From positions 30,187,670 through 30,251,669 of the forward strand of contig OZ025248.1 in assembly GCA_964019135.1 (NCBI GenBank): a stretch of DNA of 64,000 nucleotides, in the 5' to 3' direction. The stretch comes from Arenicola marina. Taxonomy: Eukaryota; Annelida; Polychaeta; Arenicolidae. A program made the translations under genes and the position numbers. The notes under the pieces were generated by a model that saw only the letters and a list, made by a program, of their open reading frames with translations, was not told where the DNA came from and made no database searches. Below are positions 24,041 through 36,195 of the stretch, in pieces. Position 1 is the first letter of the stretch, and each line of letters opens with the position of its first letter.

Positions 24041-26522
24041 CCCTGCTCTTTGTATCCTTTCTCGTTACCCTGCGCGCCAAGGCCCCATGTCTGGCTCGTT
24101 CCTTGGGCGCCACTTACCAACAGAAGGGTCGGGACCCTCTTACGCTGGCAAGCGGGCGAGCTATGCCGGATCCAGGTTATGCCGGATCCTTGAATGGCTC
24201 ATGAACGCGATCCTGTGCTCCACTGAACACCCTCTACTCTACCCCTTTTTCCAATCCTCTCAATCTACCCCCATCGCCTGGGGCATATTGTCGTGGAGTC
24301 GTCCTGTCTACGCGAGCGGTAATTAGCCACCAAGCCAAGCCATCGCTGAACGAGTGCGACACACAGACACCCTCGGCGAGTCGCGAACCGGAAATGACGT
24401 CGAGGGTGTCTCGTCGCGTAATGGCGGACAGAGCTCTGCGGCGTATCTCAGCCACTTACTCCATACTTAGAACGCTATAATACAGGCGACGGGGCCCTGT
24501 CACACCCTGTGGGTCACCTGTATACTCTGAACTGGATATATATGTGAACTGTATCCCCCCAACCCTCTCGTGGACTGTCTAGCAGTGCATGTGTACTGCT
24601 GTGATACAGTATCAGATTGGAGATAGGGGAGTTATATTATAGACTGAGGGGGGTCGGGTTAACCCGACCGGTGTATCGAACCCACCCCTTCCATCGTCTG
24701 CTTTGACCCCACCCCAGGGGTTTAAGGCGCCCTGCATGGTTCTCCAAATCACCCCCTCCGTACCCCCACCCCGTCCTGCTCCGCTCCCCCAATGTCACCG
24801 CCGCCGCCGGCTGTACAACATAGCTGTCCCACCCAGTTATTGATCGTTGACTAAGGAGGGGAATTTCCACTCGGAGTGAGCTCAGTGTGTCCCGTGTGCT
24901 TCAGGTTGGGTCGACAAGCCCACGGCTGCCATCGCTGCCATGGCCACTGTCGCTGCTGCTGCTGCTGCTGCTGCTGATGCTGTACATGCTGGGGCTCCCG
25001 CCTCTCCCCTCGTCTTCCACATCTTCCTCCTTCTTCCTCTTCCCTTCAGGCACAGTAATAAAGCCCCACAACTATAGCGAGATGGCGGCCCGGCACCCAG
25101 CATGTCTCCTCTAGTTACACACCCAATCCCCCTCCCTCCCACCCACCCTGTCAGCCGCCACCCAGCTGGCTAGCCAGCCTGCCGGCTCTGTCAGCCTCTG
25201 TCAGGCCACGTTGGTGGCCACGTTGTCCCGGCGTCACTGCTGGCAGGCAGGGCTAACGGAGGAGCAGACCTCGGTGTCCTCTCGGCCACGTGACAGGAAG
25301 AGGTGTCTGGATATAGGTGAGAGCCGCTACTCCATTTGGTGTTTCGTCGGATATCCGCGCAGGTAATGTACATTTCTTGGCGTAACGTTCATATGCGTAA
25401 TCTACAGATCCCGGTAGGTGAAAAACATCCGTACGGTGCACTATCTAAGCACTTTTTTGCACTGGAATGCCGTTATTGCCTACACGACCTGTCAATTATT
25501 CAGTGGTGAGATACCCTTGTTGGCTGCAAGAAATAGCCTGATAATAAGATCACTGCTTCCATCGACATGTTTTTCACTTCTGCCGCCATAATGGATTTTG
25601 TCGTTTCCGGTTCCAGCGGAGATCCGGCCACGTGACCGACCTGCTGACCCCTGTACCGGTTCATAACAACCCACCGTCCGACCCAAGGCCAGCTGACATT
25701 TCGTCCCTGTGTCGAATATAATCGTCCCTGGGTTTAATACATATTGCAATAATGCATCCTTGGGTAGAAACAAGAATCTGGTATTTCTCCTATCTGTGGA
25801 AGACAATCATGATGTGTCAGCCCCTGTGCCATGTGGCAACTGGTTTGTTCTGACCTGGTGAGATATGGGTGATACGTCACAACACAGCGAGATATAAAAG
25901 CGAGATATGTCATCGCAGTTGGAATATAGCACCTGATATGCCATCACACATTTGAGAGACGGCATCCACCATGTCACTCGAAGGGAAATAAGACAACAGA
26001 TATGTCACCCCAAGTAAGGTATACCATCAGATATGCGACCCGTGCTGCAATGCTAACCTCTGATACTTCGTCCGATGGTGTACAATCATAACACGCATTG
26101 ATTAGAAGCTCGGGTGGAACTCGTTATGTGACGTGGCTTTGATCTTTTGGCGAAATTTGTCCCTCAGTGTGGTTAAAACGGAGTCGTGACCCCCATCCCG
26201 ATTTGGCGGCGCGCCAGCACGACAAGGGAAGACAGACGTAAAACCGACATCACATAAGTTATTAATGACCTTTCGTAATATTGGCCGAGGCTCTTGGGTT
26301 ATGGATTGCGAAGTGATGCCGGACACCGCATGAAAGGACAAGGGGGAAAGAGGTGCTGAAAGAGATTTCTTTTTTACAACTGTCGGATATGTATCTTAGC
26401 TTGCTTGGTCACTCCATGAGTGAGGACTGGTGCACGGGGTTATCACGGTTGTGATATCAAGGATACGACATGCGGTCATGGTATTGACGGTTTTGCAGGC
26501 GCCGAGCCGATCGCCTCTCATC
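24041..26522. other. Region upstream of the PRRT-like gene
   Basis: A (CTG)n run lies near 24955-24976 and a TATAAAAG motif at about 25892-25899. A plausible splice acceptor (TTTTGCAG) ends at 26498, 25 bp before the chosen start codon, so an upstream 5' UTR exon is possible. No coding exon was recognised. Confidence 0.4.
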
Positions 26523-29500
26523 ATGTCAATACCCGGTCTCCTTCTGACCATCCTGCTCTTGGCCGTCCAGGCGAGGTGCGTGCCTGGCTCCCCTGCAACA
26601 CACACAAGGCATGCAGGGAGCCAGTCTGCCCGGGAGCCATGGCTGGATGACGCCGCTCCCCATATAGCGGTGATGACAGGGTTGTGGCCAACACGTCACA
26701 ATGACCATGTGGTCAGCACCGATGGCGCAAAGCATTCTTTGCCAATAGAGGGCGCTGTCCGAAATATCCAAATCTACAAAGAGGGGGCGCCACTGGTGCA
26801 AACGTCAAGGACGTCGGGGAAAGGCGGTGCGAAAGCGCATGCGCAAGCGATTTCTTATACATCGTCCGCCTCCAGTCCGTCCGAGCGAGCTGCACGGCAG
26901 CACGTGCTCAGTAAGACTGCACGTGGTGGAATAGGTGCTGGGAGTAACCATGGTGACATCGGCGGCCATAGTGATCACGGGAGTGATAGTGAGACTTTCT
27001 CTCCCGCCGGCCATCAGACTATGGAGGAGATAAATGGCCACGGGATGGCAAATGACGCAAGCAGGATTACGGATACAGGCAGGATTACGGATACAGGCAG
27101 GATTAATTACGCCCCTAATATTGCCGGTGACATGGATGGTGACACTAACATGGATGGTTACACTAACATAGAAGGTGACACTAACCTGGAAGGTGACACT
27201 AAACAGGATGGCCAGAGTAAAGGTGATAGTGACCTATATATGTTACCAGGGACGCCAATGAATGCATCCCGACAAACACTAATCTTGGAGACACGTTTAC
27301 AAGGCTCCTACACCAAAGCATTGACAAAACAGAAGGAGGAAAGCGACATCGAGGATTCCAACCACCGACCACGATATCGGCGCTCAGCACCCCTAGCGGA
27401 CGCTAATGACACTGACGTAGCTCTGTTTCCGACAGAGGGCGCCCCATACGCGGACCAGCGACACATCCTGGCCTTGCTCCCCAACGACACAGTGGATGGG
27501 TCGCTGAGCTACCGGTCGAAGGGAATTATGGGCTACGTGGACGAGATGCGCGCCAGGACCTGGCGGAAGACGGCTGGTAGCGGGCGACCCGATGATGTCG
27601 GCCCACTCCAAGGCGACTCATCCGATATACCGCCTATAAGATATCCTTATGGATCCGCCACCACTGCGGATCGTTACCTTGATACCGATACGGGAGCGCA
27701 ATCTGTCACACGCGGCGTCGACCCGTTTGTGTTGTCGCTAGGCAATGAGAGCCTAAGCGTGCACGAACGGAATCTGGAATGGACGAACAGTCAGCATGGC
27801 AACGCCACCATTTCGAACACATCTCGGAATGTATTTGGGGAATTTCTGCATCCGTTGGTTCAAAATGGGACGATGGTTTCCGGATACTGGGCGATATACG
27901 GGGTTCCGACCATTGGGTGGGGTCCGGCGATGGCTGTGTGGCAGAGCTCCTGGTCCCTGCACGTCTACACACTGGGAATACTCCATGCCTTACTGGCCAC
28001 GTACTCCCTCATATGTTTGCTGCTCCTTCGCAACAAGACCAATCTCTTGCCAGGGAGATATTTCATCCCGCTTAACTCGCTGCTGTTCGCATTCGCACTG
28101 AGCAGGGCTCTCTTCCTTTTGGTCGATGCCTACAACGCCGGAAGCATATTTCATCAAGTCATCGCCAACCTGCTATACGGCGCATGTGCGCCGTGTCTCG
28201 CAGCTGCGTTCGCCGTCCTGGCCATGTCGCAGCTTCACCTAGTGGAGATGAGGGTCTGCGCCCCCAGAATGCACTGTGTGCGCGTTCTCTTGGGGGTCGT
28301 TTCCGGTCACTTTGTCCTCTCGCTGGTTGCTGCCACGGTGGCCGGCGCCTCGTCAAACGGCCGCGTGCTGGTTCTCTTCGATCAGATCATCTCCATTCTC
28401 TGGGGATTGTTCCTCTACGTCGGGTTCGCGTGTATCTTCGGACGGCTGAGGGGGTCGGTCGTCTTCCAGCGCGGGATCGGCCACTCCAAGGAGACCGAAG
28501 AGGGTCTGGAGGGGGATGGGCATACCGGGCCCTCCCGCCTGGTGCTGGCCGTCGCTCTGAGAGGTACCCTTCTCGTGGCTGTGCTGGGAACCCTTCTTCT
28601 CTGCTTCGCCGCCTACGGCTTGGCCCGTGTGTTTAATCCCCTGGGTGACGGGGCCGCCACGTGGACGTGGTGGGGGGTTCACTCCTGCCTGAGGGTGCTG
28701 GAGCTGACCATGAGCGCCGTGATGACTTACCTGGCAACCCAGCCCCAGGGTCACGGTTGCCAAGGGCTGCAGAGGAAGCCTAGCGACGAGTCCTGGACGT
28801 GTCGCGAGCACCTCTTCCTGATGCCCTGTCGTCGGTTCATCGGGGGATCCACTCAGCCCGGAGAGGGGCGTGGGGAGGCCGAGGGCGGGGAGTGGGTGCC
28901 GCCACCTGCCCGGGGGTTCTCCCTCCGGTCGGTTGGGGGTAACTCGCGCAACAAGCACCGCGCGGTCACTCCACACGAGTGCGACACCCCCTCCATGGCC
29001 TTCTCACCGCTGACCGGCGACAGAAGTCTGCAGAAGTCCCGCGGCAGTCCGCCACTCATGCGCAATGACCCCGGCGAGGGAGCTCCGGGCCAGCGTCCCA
29101 GGTCAATGCTGGTCAACGAAAACGGCTTCTTCCGCTTCCGCCAAGACGAAGATCCCGAGGGAGAACCGATGACGTCAACGGATGACGAGCTCGATTCCTT
29201 CGACCCCGCCATCGTGTTATCCTCCTCGCGTGAGGGCGACAGCTACTTCCGGTGCGGCGTCGCAGCCATGCGAAACCGATCACGTGGTACGGATGCCGGC
29301 GGCGCCCTGAGTGACGGCGACATGGAATCGTGCCTGGATTCGAACCAGACGTACGCCGACCGCTGCTACTCCATGCCGGCAACAGGCCTCAACAGTCCCG
29401 CCACCCCAAGGTCGATGCCGAGGTCATTGGCCAGCACCGACCTTGACCTTCACTTTACCTTCCGGCCGCCGTCCTCCATTCACTTACGCGAGAGCATCGA

Positions 29501-29900
29501 CCGCGCGCTGAACTACCCCAGCATCCGGATGTACACGCCTGATCTCCTGGACACCCCGGAGAGCCTGTCGCTGCCGAGAACCCCGGACTACCTGGCCGGG
29601 TCCGTCTGCTCCTACTCCACCCTGGGAAACAAGATGTCGCGACCCCTCAGTCGCCGACACTCGGCGTCTACGTTCCGAAGCTTCCTCACCCCCGCCCTCT
29701 CCCTCTCCGACCTCACCGACCACCCGCTCTGGGGGACGCCCATGGGCACCGGGGTCAGGGTCACCCCGCCGGCCACCCCTCCCAGCCGCGGGGGGCGTCC
29801 GGACCCACTCTTCACCCACAGGCGCACTGACTCACCCAGGGCCTACCTCTTCGGCAACAGGAGACAATACTATGATGGTGCCAAGGAAAGTTTCATCTGA
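26523..29900 (+). CDS. PRRT3/PRRT4-like multi-pass membrane protein
   Basis: A single long exon encodes about 1125 residues. The start at 26523 is preferred over 26430 because it opens a signal peptide (SIPGLLLTILLLAVQARC). Residues about 25-470 are a low-complexity, probably extracellular region with Asp/Thr/Gly repeats (GRITDT, DTNMDG-type, about 180-235) and N-glycosylation sequons (NESL, NATI, NTSR, NGTM). Residues about 475-740 hold up to seven hydrophobic segments, the first being HVYTLGILHALLATYSLICL and another LNSLLFAFALSRALFLLVDA. WSLHVYTLG and SRALFLLVDAY are the kind of motif seen in the conserved core of PRRT3/PRRT4. Residues 740-1125 form a Ser/Pro-rich cytoplasmic tail. Vertebrate relatives are poorly characterised and no specific role is claimed. 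Confidence 0.75.
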   Translation: MSIPGLLLTILLLAVQARCVPGSPATHTRHAGSQSAREPWLDDAAPHIAVMTGLWPTRHNDHVVSTDGAKHSLPIEGAVRNIQIYKEGAPLVQTSRTSGKGGAKAHAQAISYTSSASSPSERAARQHVLSKTARGGIGAGSNHGDIGGHSDHGSDSETFSPAGHQTMEEINGHGMANDASRITDTGRITDTGRINYAPNIAGDMDGDTNMDGYTNIEGDTNLEGDTKQDGQSKGDSDLYMLPGTPMNASRQTLILETRLQGSYTKALTKQKEESDIEDSNHRPRYRRSAPLADANDTDVALFPTEGAPYADQRHILALLPNDTVDGSLSYRSKGIMGYVDEMRARTWRKTAGSGRPDDVGPLQGDSSDIPPIRYPYGSATTADRYLDTDTGAQSVTRGVDPFVLSLGNESLSVHERNLEWTNSQHGNATISNTSRNVFGEFLHPLVQNGTMVSGYWAIYGVPTIGWGPAMAVWQSSWSLHVYTLGILHALLATYSLICLLLLRNKTNLLPGRYFIPLNSLLFAFALSRALFLLVDAYNAGSIFHQVIANLLYGACAPCLAAAFAVLAMSQLHLVEMRVCAPRMHCVRVLLGVVSGHFVLSLVAATVAGASSNGRVLVLFDQIISILWGLFLYVGFACIFGRLRGSVVFQRGIGHSKETEEGLEGDGHTGPSRLVLAVALRGTLLVAVLGTLLLCFAAYGLARVFNPLGDGAATWTWWGVHSCLRVLELTMSAVMTYLATQPQGHGCQGLQRKPSDESWTCREHLFLMPCRRFIGGSTQPGEGRGEAEGGEWVPPPARGFSLRSVGGNSRNKHRAVTPHECDTPSMAFSPLTGDRSLQKSRGSPPLMRNDPGEGAPGQRPRSMLVNENGFFRFRQDEDPEGEPMTSTDDELDSFDPAIVLSSSREGDSYFRCGVAAMRNRSRGTDAGGALSDGDMESCLDSNQTYADRCYSMPATGLNSPATPRSMPRSLASTDLDLHFTFRPPSSIHLRESIDRALNYPSIRMYTPDLLDTPESLSLPRTPDYLAGSVCSYSTLGNKMSRPLSRRHSASTFRSFLTPALSLSDLTDHPLWGTPMGTGVRVTPPATPPSRGGRPDPLFTHRRTDSPRAYLFGNRRQYYDGAKESFI

Positions 29901-30539
29901 GTGGAACTGACTTCGTATTCTGTGTCGGTGTTGCCTATTTTTCTGCATCGATGTGCTATTTCTCCCGCTTTGTAATGAACGTTATGGAACTTCTGCACAT
30001 CCTGGTGTTGGAAAGCGAAGATTTTGTGTCAGATATGAAAGGGGTATATGACCACTTTTGGACATTCCATATTAATAGTTAACTCTGCTTTATACTAAAA
30101 CACGCTGACTGTAATGTAACGAGGATTTATTACTTGGTATCGTTTGAAAGTAAAAAAAGGTCGCATTGTAATGATCGAAATGAGCATGGCCATTTTGCAG
30201 TTATAAGTACAAAAACAGTGGCAATTGCCAGGTTGCATGATATGAAAGTGGAAATCGCGACTTCGCTTTATTTTCAAATAACGTTATGGATCGCAAGTTC
30301 ACTTTGGTTTAAAATGTGGTCCGACGTATTCAACGCTGGTTGATGCTTCATATGTTACATATTACTCTCGATAACTATGTGTTATATTTAATACATTTTG
30401 GTACGGGTTGAACTGGTCGAGAGACAAGTGTCAGCGGGCAGGACAACGCAAAGATTGACATATCGTGATAGATAAAGCAGTAGACGTAGATTTCGCAAGG
30501 CAATCGGCATCACGCGGAATCAAACGTACATCGATCTAG

Positions 30540-30880
30540 ACGTAGGCTTACCTTACATGACATGCGGGTACTGACAGAAAAAGCGTTATGCTTTGAACAA
30601 TATAGATTAACGTGTGCTGTATGGCATGCAGACACCGACAAAAAAAAACTTTTTACTTTATATATATGACATGCAGATAGCGACAGAATTTTATTTGTTT
30701 TATGTTGAACACCAACCAGCCCTAACTTAGAAGAAGCATTTTACTTAAAACAATACATATAGACGCTTTATATAGGACAAAAAGACGGCATGCCACTTAA
30801 AATACTTTAGATGGACATGTGCTACATAACAAACCAGACGCATTTTACTTTAAACACTGTAGTTGGAAGCTGCATCATGA
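30540..30880. repeat. Degenerate tandem repeats in the probable 3' UTR
   Basis: Four or five diverged copies of a unit of about 80 bp, each with an ACATGCRG motif, an RACAGAA or GACAAAA motif and TTTTACTTTA. They lie between the stop codon of the PRRT-like gene and the AATAAA near 30909. Confidence 0.5.
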
Positions 30881-30908
30881 TGACTCAATATGTATATTTA
30901 TTTTTCTC

Positions 30909-30914
30909 AATAAA
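30909..30914 (+). terminator. Candidate poly(A) signal for the PRRT-like gene
   Basis: AATAAA in the context CTCAATAAATGG, about 1.0 kb after the stop codon. Strand and distance fit. The cleavage site is not determined. Confidence 0.4.
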
Positions 30915-31134
30915 TGGTTGAGTGGTGGATTCCGCCATTCCGTTAGCTCGGCCGGCCATAACTAGTGGAGGGAAGCGTATTGGATATGACATAACTGCGG
31001 TATAAAGCTTCATTGACGTGATGGTTTCGTGTAGCCTTCGGTGCTGGGGTGCGTAAGTTTGATAGGCGGCAAAATGATTTGTTCAAAGAGGTCTTTTACC
31101 TCATGCTTCGATATTGACGGTGAAAGAGTTAGGT

Positions 31135-31345
31135 CAATTGAGTTATGTCAAAGGATTTATGTCAAAGGAATTATGTCAACTGAGTTATGTCAATGGAGTT
31201 ATGTGAAAGGAATTATGTCAAAGGAATTATGTCAAAGGAGTTATGTCAAGGGAGTTATGTCAAAGGAATTATGTCAAGGGAGTTATGTCAAAGGAATTAT
31301 GTCAAGGGAGTTATGTCAATGGAGTTATTTCAAAGGAGTGATTTG
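31135..31345. repeat. 15-bp tandem array
   Basis: About 14 units of the form GTTATGTCAAAGGAA or GTTATGTCAAGGGAG. The 15-bp period keeps frames open on the plus strand (31041-31388 and 31187-31471), which are therefore not called genes. Confidence 0.9.
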
Positions 31346-32049
31346 GTCGTCCGGCCAATGCTGTCAATTCTTGGGTTATGCAGTATAACTTCTACAAACC
31401 CGAATGAGCGTGGGACAGAGGATGTGAGCGATCGAGGTTTTTGGTTTATCAAAATTAAATTGCGGGATTAAAACAAATCGGGACTCTGGAATTGAAGAAG
31501 CTTTTGATATTGACATGATTTCGGTTTGCCCAGAGTTCTGTGTGGGAAGGTTGAACGGCATATACACCCCCTGTTGGTTTATTGTGACACTCCGCCACTT
31601 GTATTTGTAAGATTATCCATGGCACGGTACTTATGTCTGTATAAATACATGTCAAAGTTATTTATTAATGATAAGTTGGCTAAGTACGATATTATTGCTT
31701 TTATTTGCGATGCCGATAATGTTGGAATGCATATAGCCGTTCATCATGGGGCCACTTAAAGAATATTAGACTAAATAAATAATTAAATAATTACTTCTAA
31801 CAATGACGTTTTGAAACGCGCACCGCAAAAACGACAAAAGCCTACTTACACTCAATTGATTTTTTTGTTTCACAAAGTGTACAAGGAAGGGTTGGCGTCA
31901 AAAAATACCAATGCCGTATTCTCACCAGAGATGTTTTGGGCTCAAGAGGATCAACTGGCCTTTTCAGCTCTTAATGTGAACAAAATACCAGTACGATGTG
32001 CCGCTGACCTATTGATGTTTGTTTCTTGTCAAACGCCTGATAAGTACGT

Positions 32050-32268
32050 CGGCCTCGACCTTGATGCAGCTGCGCCGACCTCGACCTTGATACAGCTGCG
32101 CCGACCTCGACCTTGATACAGCTGCGCCGACCTCGACCTTGATACAGCTGCGCCGACCTCGACCTTGATACAGCTGCGCCGACCTCGACCTTGATACAGC
32201 TGCGCCGACCTCGACCTTGATACAGCTGCGCCGACCTCGATCTTGATACAGCTGCGCCGACCTCCACA
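32050..32268. repeat. 26-bp tandem array, about 8 copies
   Basis: Nearly identical units of CTGCGCCGACCTCGACCTTG plus ATACAG. Very low divergence suggests recent expansion. Because 26 is not divisible by three, the open antisense frames cycle through all three phases. Confidence 0.95.
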
Positions 32269-35200
32269 CATACTACAGGCACCACACGTTGTGATCCGTC
32301 TGTTAATACGCACACATTTACTCGGGGGGACGAGAATTTGTGGGGCTATAATGGGCGGTTGACGACATGAGTCGGGCTTGAACAAGTGAGCAGCGAGGGG
32401 CTCGTAAAATGGGCATCATCGTGCGGTCGGTACGTCTCACCATGGTACCTACGTGTGGCTGCTACAATAGGCCTAATGTAGACCCGTCCATGTCCCCATT
32501 GGGACATGTGCACTGCATAATGCGCATGAAGTCCTGAGCTAGTTAGCAACCTCGATTTTCGTGCAGCTAATGAGGTGGTGCCCCGTGTTGTGCATACCTG
32601 CGAAATATGCATAACGTGGGGTGTAGTTGGCCCCGCGAGATGTCATGCAGTCATAATTAAGTTTTAGAACGCCACTGGGAAAATGTATTGTGCCGCCACC
32701 AAAAAATAGTACCATATATAGCAGAGCGCTGCGGGCCGCGGGAGGATATTTACCCAGTATAGCTCGTCACCAGAGCATCGATATTTGGCCATCAGTTGTT
32801 TCACAGATCCCATTGCTGATGTTATATAGACGTTTGCCCTTGTGGAACCTGATTAGATATTTGAACTTGTCTGTTTGTTGCCTGGCTTCTCTTTATAGAA
32901 AATTGCGCATTCATACATTTGAAGTTCTCTGAATACGTTCAATAACTTCTGTTTTTTTCTTTATTTGTTTTAACGACTATATATTGTTTATGCATATTAG
33001 GGCAAATGGCATTTACTGATAGAACACGATCAGTGGTACTACCACATGTCTCAAGCAAATATCAAACAGGAATGATTTTACTATAGATCATAAATTCGAT
33101 CATATATATATATATTCTGTATCTTGAGATTTCGCATATTAGATATAACTTATATACAGACATTTTAAAGAAAATCTTGGAATTTGCAGACATGTGTTTT
33201 CTCATCATTGATTTCGCTACATAGTAACTGTAATATCGGTCTCACATGCTGTTCTCGATTAGCGCAACATTGGCTCAACAAAATCTGCTTGCTTTTTGTA
33301 ATAATGTGGTACCATTCGCATAGCGCTCAATGGTCAATTATAATTTAGATACAAGATGCACCAGTGCCTATTTCATATGAGCCCCCCCCCCCCCACCCTC
33401 TTCCTCCTTCGCTCACTCCCTCCTCCTTCTGAAATCCCCACTGATGCATATACAGTAATAATACAGTACATCTGTGCATAGCTTTGTTTTACGCACGCAC
33501 ACAAATAATGTGTTGCAGGTCATCATAACGAGAGTAAATGCACTATTATTACGAGATGAAAAAATAGCAAATCAGGTAATAGCGAAGGTGGCAGAATAGC
33601 GGTGAATTTGGTGAACTTTTAATATTTGTGACAGATGGGCCTGACCGGCTGTTATATGTATTTGGGTGTACGAGTTTGTGTACAATTGTGTAAGACTTAT
33701 TGTAATGCGACAACATTGTTCTCCGCATTGTCTTGCCAAGTAAACTGTGTGTCAATTATCAAGGCCCCATGCATTGTCTGTTGTTCTTCCCATATGTCTC
33801 TGTATCAGAAGCTTTATGATCCGAAAAGGTGCTAATTTGATAATATTTGCAAATAAGTATGACATAGAAAGGTCTGACGAGTATTCTCCAATCGCTGCTT
33901 CTTGTGAATCTAAACGAACATGTGCAACAAAACACGTCTATATGAGTGCCCCAAGGACATGCACGGTGACTTGGCAATGGTCGCCATTTAAGCTAGAGGT
34001 CACTAACTAAATGGATCAAGTTTTGCTGCCTAACGAAATTGTTGTGAACTATTAAAGCGGGTGGCCAACCTAATTTATTCGCGATCTGCACTGAAAGTTT
34101 ACATCTTTACATCATAAAATTGGCGAGTGTTTTTCTTCGCTTTCTCTACGTGCGCCTTCGCTTCGGCCGCTTGGTAAGGAGAACGCATTTAGTCAACCCG
34201 CCCCCATCATTGTCGAGAAGCGTGCCATGTTGCCGGAGCAAGTGACGCATGTTGTGACCCTTTGTGTGGTGCCACCTAGCGTTTTAACTGGAAGTTAACT
34301 CTTCACAGTGGAGGTAGCCTTCAGGGGAAACGCATGAAACGAGAGATCAGGGCCGCGATTTGCGGGTGAATTGTGGCAGTTCCAAGCCGCGCAAGACCAT
34401 GATCTTAGGGGCTCATCCAAAGAAATTGTTATAGGTTTGCGACGATTGTCTCCGTAAAAAAAGCCATGATTAGAGTTAGCGTCACGGCAATTTTTAATAG
34501 CGATGATCACGCGCTGTTGTTTTCCCCACAGTAGACGTCATTTTCGGTTTCAATATAATTAGAGTATCGCTTCCTGATTGGTCAATCGCGGACATACCTC
34601 CAAAAACGGCTGTCCCCTGGTTAAGCGGCGAAATCGTGGCTGGCGGTCACTTCTAAATTTTATTGTGAGCTACAGACAAGACAAAATTCTGTAATTTGGA
34701 GCATAGACACTTACATGGGAATATATGAATCGGCAAAGCAGCGTTAGAGGCCAGGCTGGCGGTTCCCTTTCGTAAAAAAAGTCCGAGGAGTGGGGTTGGA
34801 CTCAAAGATGTTTAAGGTTTTGGTTCAGCCCGTGGTATCCCTTCCTAAAGTCCCAAAAAGGATTCATAATTCATTTGGGGCTTGCACCACCTGCTCTCTC
34901 ATCAAATATAGGCCTATAAGATAGATTACCGCCCCCTCCCCCACCCCCCACCACCGCCCCCTCCCCCTCCGGTGAAGAAATCAGCTGTACAGAGTTTAGC
35001 AGTTCATAATTTATGAACTTGCATATAATAAAGAAGATGGATTCGCGTGCTTTAATGAAACCACATTTGTCTATATGGGTTGAAGATAACACCCCACGAA
35101 TCATCAGATTATTTCACCTGACTCCGCCAAAGATACCAAGTCGTATCCGTATCACGCATCCATGATGAAGCAACAGTAATTAACAACTCGTCAAATCCCG

Positions 35201-35315
35201 GATGGACGGACCAAATTGCCATGTGTGTCTTCCTATCGTCTATATAGAGGTGGCGACGTCGGACACCCCGGACTACGTAGCTCTCAATGGTACAGCAAAT
35301 ATTTGATGTTGGACT
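32269..35315. other. Non-genic stretch
   Basis: No conserved exon recognised. Contains a poly-C run near 33381-33395, a (TA)n run near 33101-33113 and a C-rich patch at 34928-34975. Confidence 0.45.
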
Positions 35316-36195
35316 ATAAATGCATTAGACGATTATCAAGGACACACACTTTCCCCACACTGGGTACATATATTACGTGACCGCATGCGGGTCATGTGAT
35401 CAGTCCGTTCCCGGCCAATTACGCTCCCATTTTAGTGTGACACACAGCAAATTACGCCGCTCGGACAAAGCATGGCCCGGGTCGCCCGTCGATTCCGTCA
35501 CCGTTATGGCGTATAGATGGGACATCGATTGACATGGTCATAATGATACAAGGTCATGACTGATTGTCCTTGTGTTTGCGCTACTCCTATATGAGCCACA
35601 TCCTGTGAGAACCAACTGCGAAACCAGGGAGAGGATGACGGGATGCGGTGGGGTGATGGGGCCGGGAGGCCACATGTATAGGCGGGGGTGAACGCTTCTT
35701 ATATGGCACGTGCTAATGTAAAGTTGCTCATATGGTTTGAACGGATATTAAACCCCGTTTGAAAGAGACGCTAAGGAGGCAAGTTGGCGGCATATACAGG
35801 TGTTGTCTTGAGCACCCATATCTGAAGGACCCAGTGCCACTCGACTCTACAATTATAAAATAACATTATTGACCTATGCTGGGGGTGGGGGGGGGGGGGG
35901 GCAAGGGGTAATTCCGTTCCTCGGGAATGGGATTTTACATTTACCGTAAACTGGGAATGAGGAAAATTATTCTTCGTGAACTGGAAGTTAGCCGACCGTC
36001 GTGATCAAGGATTGTCATTAATCGTGAACTAGGAATTTTCATATTAAATAACCGTGAATTGGAAAATCGTCAATTTAATATCATGTATCCTCCCTTCTAT
36101 TGCATGCGGGGAGTTCTTCTTTTTAATTCATCGTAATATGGGAATAAAGTAATTTATCCTTCGTGATCTGGGAACCTGACCCCCCCCCCCCCTAT
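35316..36195. repeat. Segmental duplication, copy A
   Basis: Collinear with 42288-43165 over about 0.88 kb, sharing GATTATCAAGGACACACAC, GGGACATCGATTGACATGG and CATATCTGAAGGACCCAGTG. The last about 315 bp are copy 2 of the G-tract/C-tract repeat also found at 22080. No coding capacity. Confidence 0.9.

Noticed and set aside
26430..26522. Upstream ATG at 26430 as the PRRT-like start
   Set aside because: It adds 31 residues before a clear signal peptide, and a splice acceptor-like TTTTGCAG lies between the two ATGs; 26523 is preferred.
28353..28976. 207-codon antisense frame in the PRRT-like gene
   Set aside because: GC-rich shadow of the sense coding sequence with no recognisable domain.
32009..32385. 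Antisense frames rich in SRSRSAQLYQGRGRR
   Set aside because: Generated by the 26-bp tandem array in all three phases.
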